From assembly GCA_907165275.2 (NCBI GenBank), contig OU015674.1, positions 2,294,001 to 2,358,000 of the forward strand: DNA of 64,000 bases, in the 5' to 3' direction. The stretch's first letter is position 1, and each line of letters begins with the position of its first letter. Source of the DNA: Zygaena filipendulae (lineage: Eukaryota > Arthropoda > Insecta > Lepidoptera > Zygaenidae). Positions 57,586 through 64,000 of the stretch are shown here, one piece after another. A program made the position numbers and the translations under genes. The notes below the pieces were generated by a model, which worked only from the letters and a program-made list of their open reading frames with translations, had not been told where the DNA came from and did no database searches.

Positions 57586-60289
57586 TACAATATTATTTTA
57601 GAGATGTTTTATTTACTTATTTTTTATTCGCTGTTGTAAATGTTTCTGTTAGAAGAATAGCTTAACTTTCAATGTTCAGTTTATAAACATCATTGTTTTG
57701 ACTGTTGTTATAGGAAGAATAGGCTATACCTATTCTTCCCCTTCGCCCAGCACGTTCATCGTTCTTCACTTTAGAGGTTGAATTACTAAAACCCTGTAAC
57801 ACGTGTTTCTTTAATTGAAAAAGATTGTCCAAATACCGATTTCCATGAACCTTACTTTAAAACAGACGATAGGTACTTTTACAGAAACTTTCATTCCCAT
57901 TTTAGCCTCATTAGGTGTAAAATTTCCAAAAACACTTAGATACTTAGTGCTTGTTTACATTAAAAAAGGAAGCCTTGTGCAAAACATAGGTACTTCACCT
58001 AACAGTCTAGTCAAGGCGTTGAGGAATCAGTCAATTACTTACTTAGGACTTGTAATTTGTATATCTGTAGATTAATAGGCGTCCTATACTTTATTTAGGC
58101 TTTGTAGGTATCTATGGCATTTTTCATACTTAAGTATCTCTGGCACTCTGCGATATCTTACACCACATGAAAGGTTTATTGCGAATAAGTGCAGGTACAT
58201 TGCAGATGTTACAGACATTTTGTGCTTATAACTGATTGTTAGTGAAATCTGTTAACATTACTCTAAACTTGTATACGCACTTTTAGGTAAACTTGAAAAT
58301 TCTGTTCCGTATAGCCGATAGCCAGATTTTAACTTCCAAAGTATTGATTGAAGATCAATCAGAAAACAAAACCGTCTCAATTGGCGCGCAAACAAAATCG
58401 GCGAGAGATCGCTGCAGTAGGTACCAACCAAACATTCTGAAATACATAAAACCATCGATAATTGAGTGTCCGTTTTAACAAACGCTTTACTAACTCGAGT
58501 TCCCGTTCTCGATTCTCGATTGATTTGTATTCGCGAAGATAAGTAATTGCTCGCCAACCGGAGGCCAGATCCATAAATCCGGGGGTGCCTCGGTAGGTCC
58601 CCCTTGGAAAAAAGGGGGTTCTTCTTATATTTAAATATCGAACCCCTTCCGGGTAGGTGCCACGGTTTTTCCAGTAAAAGGGGTAAGTGACAAGCGGGGC
58701 CTAGAGGAATGTGCGGAGTCGTGTTCGTTGTAAATTAATTTTAACTTCAGTAGCTCAAACATGTAGGTTTTGCTACCTGAAATCAGTGAGCAAATGCGAT
58801 TTTGCTCACTGAGTGAGACAAAGTAACTTTTTAATTTTTGTTTTCAGAAAGCCGCGAATATCTTATTTAGCCTTGGTTTAATCATACAATTCGAAACATT
58901 TACACTCTATCTCTTTACCACCATTAGAAATAGATAGAGACAAAGACCAGCCCTTTCGAAGTTCCGATTTTGAATTCGACCTCAAAGGCAAACACGTTCG
59001 GAAATTTGTGCTAAAGAAATTTTGCAAAAAGATAATTATGTCTTTAAATGTAATTTATTGAATTTTTAACTTATTGTTGCATTTAAACTAAATCGTCGAT
59101 TTACTTCCAAAAGTTCCAGTAATCGAAATGCATTTTACCGATGCATTTTAAAGTAAAAAACTTCAGAAAATGGAAAATATGCATTGACTTAGTTTCTTTT
59201 GCCTTCTCTGAAAGAGGTAAATGTTTCCTAAAAAAATTAAAGTGACGTCATGACGTATTAAGCTTGGCTGTGATTGGTGTTTCGTTGCAACGTTCCGTTT
59301 CACAAAATTAAAAGTTGAATATTTTGGAAACTATCGAAAATTTTTTAGTAAATCTTTCACGATAACGCTTTTCTTAGGCTCTATTTTTCAAATATTGACA
59401 CATTTTCTTATTATAAATTTTATGCAAGTACCCTATTGAACCTGGAACCGTTTGATTTATGAAGCGGGATAACCACTTGCGGCAATCCAGTTGACGCATT
59501 AGTTGTTCGCTACTGTGAAAATAATTATAACATCAATGTCTATTCCAGGTAGGCCGCAGTGCCGTCTCAAGATGGACTTAAGAAGCAAAAAGGAAAGAGT
59601 CCAGGGGGCGGCGCCCTGCACCCCCCTCCCGGCGGGCGGCCCCGCCACCCCCTCGCCCATCGGAATACAGAATAATAATCGCCAAAAGAAACGAGAGGGA
59701 GGAAAAATATAAATAGCAGTATCTACCTACCGGAGTCCCGAGTACCTATCTCCAGGAGATATTAAAATTTGCTCAAGAAAATACCCGGCAGCCCAGTTTC
59801 AATTTCGGCTAAAATAAAATGATATCTACCCTCGATCCCGGACAAATGTTTCGGCTCTGGCCAGCTTTTGTTTTGAGCATTACAGTCCAACTTATTTCTC
59901 GTCTTGTGTAGATTTAAAATAATCACTATGTCATGTCGTAGGTTATGTAGGTAGGTAGGTCGTCTCACAAGCGTCACTCGTCGAGAAAGCCTCATGTCTT
60001 CTGAGATATATCATTTGAAAATAAATCAATGGAAGGATATGTAAAAAAAATCTCGAAAAAATTACAATTCTGCAGTATTGCAACAGAACATAAAAATGTT
60101 TAATTGGGAACCACTAAAATTAGCTCTTTTTGGCACATTATTTTGATTTAACTTTCTTTCAATTAATATCTATTTACCCTATTTAACATATCCTCCTCTC
60201 GATTTCTTTTTAAATGACGTAAAGATAATAGATAGTATGATATGTAGTGGATATGTACATCTCTATCGTCTATTTACTATACTGGACCG

Positions 60290-60345
60290 ATGTAAGAAAG
60301 AAAGAAAGAAAGAACATACACTTATTCCGGCACACTACACATGAA
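60290..60345 (-). repeat. (AAGA)n microsatellite with LINE-tail-like end
   Basis: AAGA units run into ACATACACTTATTCCGGCAC, like the inverted tail at 5157-5285. Confidence 0.5.
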
Positions 60346-60661
60346 TATGGAACAAGACTGCGGATATAAATATATAACATTTGTTTTAGTTACGTTAAAC
60401 ATAATAAAATTAATAACTTATTACTAGTTATTGCCTATGATTGCGCACACTTGAAAGTCGAGTTCCCTCAAGAACTCCTTTTTATAATCCGCTTCGAGGA
60501 CAGATGGCTACGAGTGTAGTTCGCTACGCGCGTAGCGACCTACCGTAGAAACTGATTTTTGTAGCGAACCACACACTCGTAGATCATAAAGCTACGCTCG
60601 TAGCAACTTAGTTTGGAAGTTCAAAAACTTGCATTACTTTATTTGTATTATTATTATGTAG

Positions 60662-60698
60662 GTGTTTGTGTTTGTGTGTGTGTGTTTTTGTGTGTACA
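60662..60698 (+). repeat. (GT)n-rich microsatellite
   Basis: Interrupted GT run. Confidence 0.65.
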
Positions 60699-60892
60699 AT
60701 GTACATAGAACAAGATCACACTGTTTTGATATAATTGAAATAAAATATGGATCTGCGATGGTTAATGATTAAATCATTTATAATACCCGAATATTTTTTG
60801 TCTATTAGCGAAAATTGAGTAATAGGTATACTAATTAAATATTTATTGCTTATATGCGAAAATAAAAAATCGATTTTATTTGAGACTTGTGT

Positions 60893-61128
60893 CTTCCGCG
60901 GTTCCACCTGCGGCAATTTCGGAGTTCCCGCGGAATTGTTCCATACAAACATTGCCCCCCTTGCTAACCCCTTTAGGGGTAGAATTTCGGAAAATCCTTT
61001 CTTAACGAATGCTTACGTCATACAAACGTCATACACCCTCCAAGTTTCAGGTTTCTACGATCAGCGGTTTAGACTGTGCGTTGATCCGTCAGTCAGTCAT
61101 ACGCAGAATCGCGCATTTTATATGTATA
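60893..61128 (-). mobile_element. Helitron-like repeat, third subfamily, copy 2
   Basis: CCGCGGTTCCACCTGCGGCA start, CTACGATCAGCGGTTTAG interior and GCATTTTATATGTATAGA end, as in 37766-38018. Confidence 0.6.
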
Positions 61129-61622
61129 GATTACCCGAAACCAACCTCTGCTGCTGCCTCTCTGGCAGGATAAGCAAGAAAATGTAAATGCCTTTTAATA
61201 AAGATCTTTCTTCTTTCTTCTTCTTTCGTTCGAGCAATTCTTGTATATAAATATGTATATAATCTGAATCTCGGAAACTGCTCCAACGATTTTCATGTTG
61301 AGTATGCAGGGGGTTTCGGGGGCGATTAATCGATCTACCTAGGTTTAATTTTTATAAAAAGTCATTTTATCCGTGTTTTCAGGCAATTAAAAATGAGTGA
61401 TTGGTACTGCTTTACTACTTAACAAACGATGGCACTACGAGCGAAGCTCAGCCGAGATATTTATATAATTTTAAAGAATTAATCCTAACAATGACTAAGT
61501 AAATTTAATCTAACTTCAATCGGAATAAACTTATTAAATACTCTAGCAAATGGTGTGAGAGTGAATATCGGTTGTACGTAGCACAGATAATATAATACTA
61601 AACTAGTAGGTATACGTAGTGC

Positions 61623-61643
61623 GGGGCGCGGGGCGGGCGGGGG
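61623..61643 (+). other. G-quadruplex-capable tract
   Basis: GGGG, GGGG, GGG and GGGGG with loops of three, one and one bases. Confidence 0.45.
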
Positions 61644-61851
61644 AGGATCACGAGTTTTGATTCGAGCGGGCCGGGACAAAACTTTTAGATAGGTGGGTGA
61701 TATTTTCACGAGAGTGATAGCAAAAAAGCTAGCGAGTGTGTCAGAGTACCTATTGTATATACATATATAATATCTACATTACATAATATATATTATATTA
61801 TAGTGTATACACATTAAACTGTAATAATAAATCATACATGTTATGTACATA

Positions 61852-61965
61852 CTAGCTGCTACACGCGGTTTCACCCGCGTTAATTTCTGAGATCGGGAAG
61901 ATCTGAGCGGGAATCCCGGGATAAAAGTACCTTATGTCCTTCTCTGTAACCTCTGACGTGTAGTT
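61852..61965 (-). mobile_element. Helitron-like repeat, 3' part
   Basis: CTAGCTGCTACACGCGGTTT, with an AGATCGGGAAGATCTGAG disruption in the CCCGCGGGAATTCC block. Confidence 0.6.
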
Positions 61966-62014
61966 TTACTTCAATAAATCTTTCTTTCTTTCTAGTATGC
62001 AATAATTAATTCTA

Positions 62015-62189
62015 TTTCATCCACGTTAATTCGAGAGTTCCCGCAGGAATTCCGGGATAAAATGTATCGTGTATTATTATTCTGATGTATAAGCAATATT
62101 ATTGTAAAGTTTTAACAAAATTAATTCAGTAGATTTTGCGTAAAAGAGTAGGTAACAAGCATTCATTTCACTTTCGCATAATATTAGTA
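62015..62189 (-). mobile_element. Helitron-like repeat, hairpin missing
   Basis: TTCATCCACGTTAATTCGAG through TCGCATAATATTAGTA. Its 5' end touches the next copy. Confidence 0.55.
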
Positions 62190-62190
62190 A

Positions 62191-62388
62191 CTAGCTGTGC
62201 CCCGCGGTTTCGCCCGTGATAATTTCGGAGTTCCCGAGGGAATTCCGGGATAAAAGTACCCTATGTGCTTCTCTGTACCCCTGACAACGTGCATGCCAAA
62301 TTTCATCGAAATCCGTTCAGCCGTTTTTGCGTGATTGAGTAACAAACATACAAACATCCACACTTTCACATTTATAATATTAGTAGGA
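62191..62388 (-). mobile_element. Helitron-like repeat, full length
   Basis: CTAGCTGTGCCCCGCGGTTT to TATAATATTAGTAGGA with A and T flanks; close to 44802-45031. Confidence 0.75.
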
Positions 62389-62519
62389 TAAGGATTGCCA
62401 AATGTGACACGAAATAAACCCACTGGGTTTTTGGGTCTAGCTTGACTCTAGATTCTAGAACTCTAGACTATTTAAAAAAACTATGTACTTAGGTCACACT
62501 AATGCGGTAAATAATTAAA

Positions 62520-62640
62520 TAGCTACTGTTTCCCCGCGATTTCGCTCCAGTGAGTATCGAAGACTACCTCGTGAACTCTATAAACATCTAAAGTCACAAA
62601 TATACGTATAGTATAAACTTTATCTCTTTATAGTATTAGT
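62520..62640 (-). mobile_element. Helitron-like repeat, degenerate
   Basis: CTACTGTTTCCCCGCGATTT start and TATCTCTTTATAGTATTAGT end remain. Confidence 0.45.
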
Positions 62641-63831
62641 TTAGGCGTAGAGAGATAATTATTTATGCTAGCTTTTTGTGCTATCTCTACTTAAATCAGT
62701 TATATCTTACCACCTGTAGACAACGCAGGCTGACATTACCAATTCCAAAGGATTTGTTTTGAGCAAAACTGTCAATTGACATGTACCTACTTATCTTGAA
62801 AATGAAGTGACAAAATAGGTCAACAATATAGGCTATTCAATAATATGATCCTAATATCTGGAAAACCCGGTACCGCAAAAACTATTTAATATACAGATTT
62901 GAAAGAAAAAAAAACGATTAACGAAAAAGATATGATGAAAAATAAAAAATGTGAAATGGATACGAGAAATTGAACATTGAAGAAATCGAAATTCGTACTT
63001 ATGAAAACTAATCACATCCTTTAACTTTGAACCTTTGTCGAATTTTACTGTAGACATAACTCGTAGGTATAATTATAGTCATTTTAACCTCATACCAGTA
63101 GTAGGTATATTGAACTTTAAAATCCTTGCGTAAAATCATAATTTAAAAAAGGTTGATAAAATACTGTCAAGGTGGCATCTTCAATCTACCCTCTTTTTCA
63201 CCGTTTTTAAAAGCCACCAATGACACAGCTCGCCCTCGAGGGAGACGCAGAAACGGCGGGGAGGGGGGGAGGCAATTTTTGCCAATACTTTAACGAAGAT
63301 AGATACCAGCCACCCCGCGGGAGGGCGCCCAAGAAAATTTTAACTTTTCTTTATTCAAAGCGATACCTCCTCGAGGGGGGAGCTGGGGGCGCCCGGGGAG
63401 TCTCATTTTTCTTCTACCATTCTCTTTGGCCAGTCTCAAAGGGAAATAACAGCGCTTACCCACTTAAGCATTTATTAAATTCAGCATTCAAAATGAATTG
63501 CTAGAAAAGTGTTTTTATTCATTCACTTGGGGCCTTTCATAAGTTTTAAACAAAAAATTGTTAAATAGGTTGATATACATAGGTACGTAGTACGTACATA
63601 CTACATACCTACCGATGGTTACTACCTGCATCTAATTTGTTATCACACGACAGTCGACACCTATGTATGTCACCCAGGAACATTACAGCACAAGTGAAAG
63701 AATTTTCAAAATCCAGCTATGTAGATTAGTTCTGAGTTTATCCATTACAAACATACAAGCATTACAAATAACAAATGTTTTCTCCTCATAATAATAATAT
63801 AGGTACCTAATAATAACATTTATTTCTTTGT
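62641..63831. other. Intergenic stretch at the right end
   Basis: Mostly AT-rich, with a G/C-rich patch at 63230-63410 (CGGGGAGGGGGGGAGGC; CCCGCGGGAGGGCGCCC). No gene seen. Confidence 0.45.
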
Positions 63832-63955
63832 AACGGAATTCCAGGATAAAAGTACCTTACGTCCTTTTCTGTAGGTACCTACTACCCCTAACGTGTACGT
63901 TTGAGTAGTTGTGAAAGCGTAAAAAACCACCTTACATTCGCATTTATAGTAGAAC
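63832..63955 (-). mobile_element. Helitron-like repeat, 3' end missing
   Basis: GGAATTCCAGGATAAAAGTA through TTACATTCGCATTTATAGTA; the hairpin end is absent. Confidence 0.5.
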
Positions 63956-64000
63956 CTAAAGATTTAACCTAAACAAAAAAATTGTATTATCAGATGATCT

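Larger units (their letters stand above)
55141..60892. other. Intergenic stretch right of the LTR element
   Basis: Contains a Helitron-like scrap at about 55470-55495, one LINE-like tail, a diverged Helitron-like copy, the G4 tract at 57550 and a GGGGGCGGCGCCCTGCACCC patch near 59601. Frames at 57815-58075 and 58258-58557 lack any recognised domain. Confidence 0.45.

Overview
The window looks like nuclear DNA from a moth or butterfly. It is AT-rich, gene-poor and full of short interspersed elements whose ends (hairpin then CTAG at one side, TC plus a TATAATATTAGTA-like block at the other) match the non-autonomous Helitron-like repeats known from Lepidoptera. The hexamer TAGGTA/TACCTA is also very frequent. 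The organism assignment is inferred from this repeat content; no species-diagnostic gene is present. No bacterial operon, CRISPR array, rRNA or convincing tRNA gene was seen.

Only one host gene can be supported: a two-exon leucine-rich-repeat protein of 482 residues at 11356-13357 (+), with a clean GT-AG intron (11495-12047). It resembles the LRRC71 type of LRR protein. Around it lie about 11 kb (left) and 36 kb (right) with no other recognisable host gene. These stretches hold Helitron-like copies, MITEs with terminal inverted repeats, LINE-like 3' tails, a broken pogo-like DNA transposon (34361-35343), microsatellites, and isolated CpG- or G-rich islands. Some islands carry NRF1-, YY1- or TATA-like motifs and may be promoters of transcripts that cannot be read from sequence alone.

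The most striking object is a 5.4-kb LTR retroelement at 49701-55136 on the minus strand. It has 301-bp LTRs that look identical by eye, a 4-bp target duplication (AGGT), a tRNA-Ser-type primer binding site, a polypurine tract, and two long intact reading frames. The first is an 807-residue Gag-protease protein; the second is an Env glycoprotein with a furin-type site and a membrane anchor. It is errantivirus-like (insect endogenous retrovirus, Ty3/gypsy group) but has no reverse transcriptase, RNase H or integrase. Short scraps within the Gag-protease frame suggest in-frame internal deletions. It therefore looks like a recently inserted element that must borrow polymerase and integrase from a relative while still encoding its own capsid, protease and envelope. 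Its 5' leader carries a 115-bp tandem duplication and five copies of a 15-bp motif.

Right of the retroelement (55141-64000) the sequence returns to intergenic DNA with Helitron-like copies, one LINE-like tail, G/C-rich islands and no supported gene.
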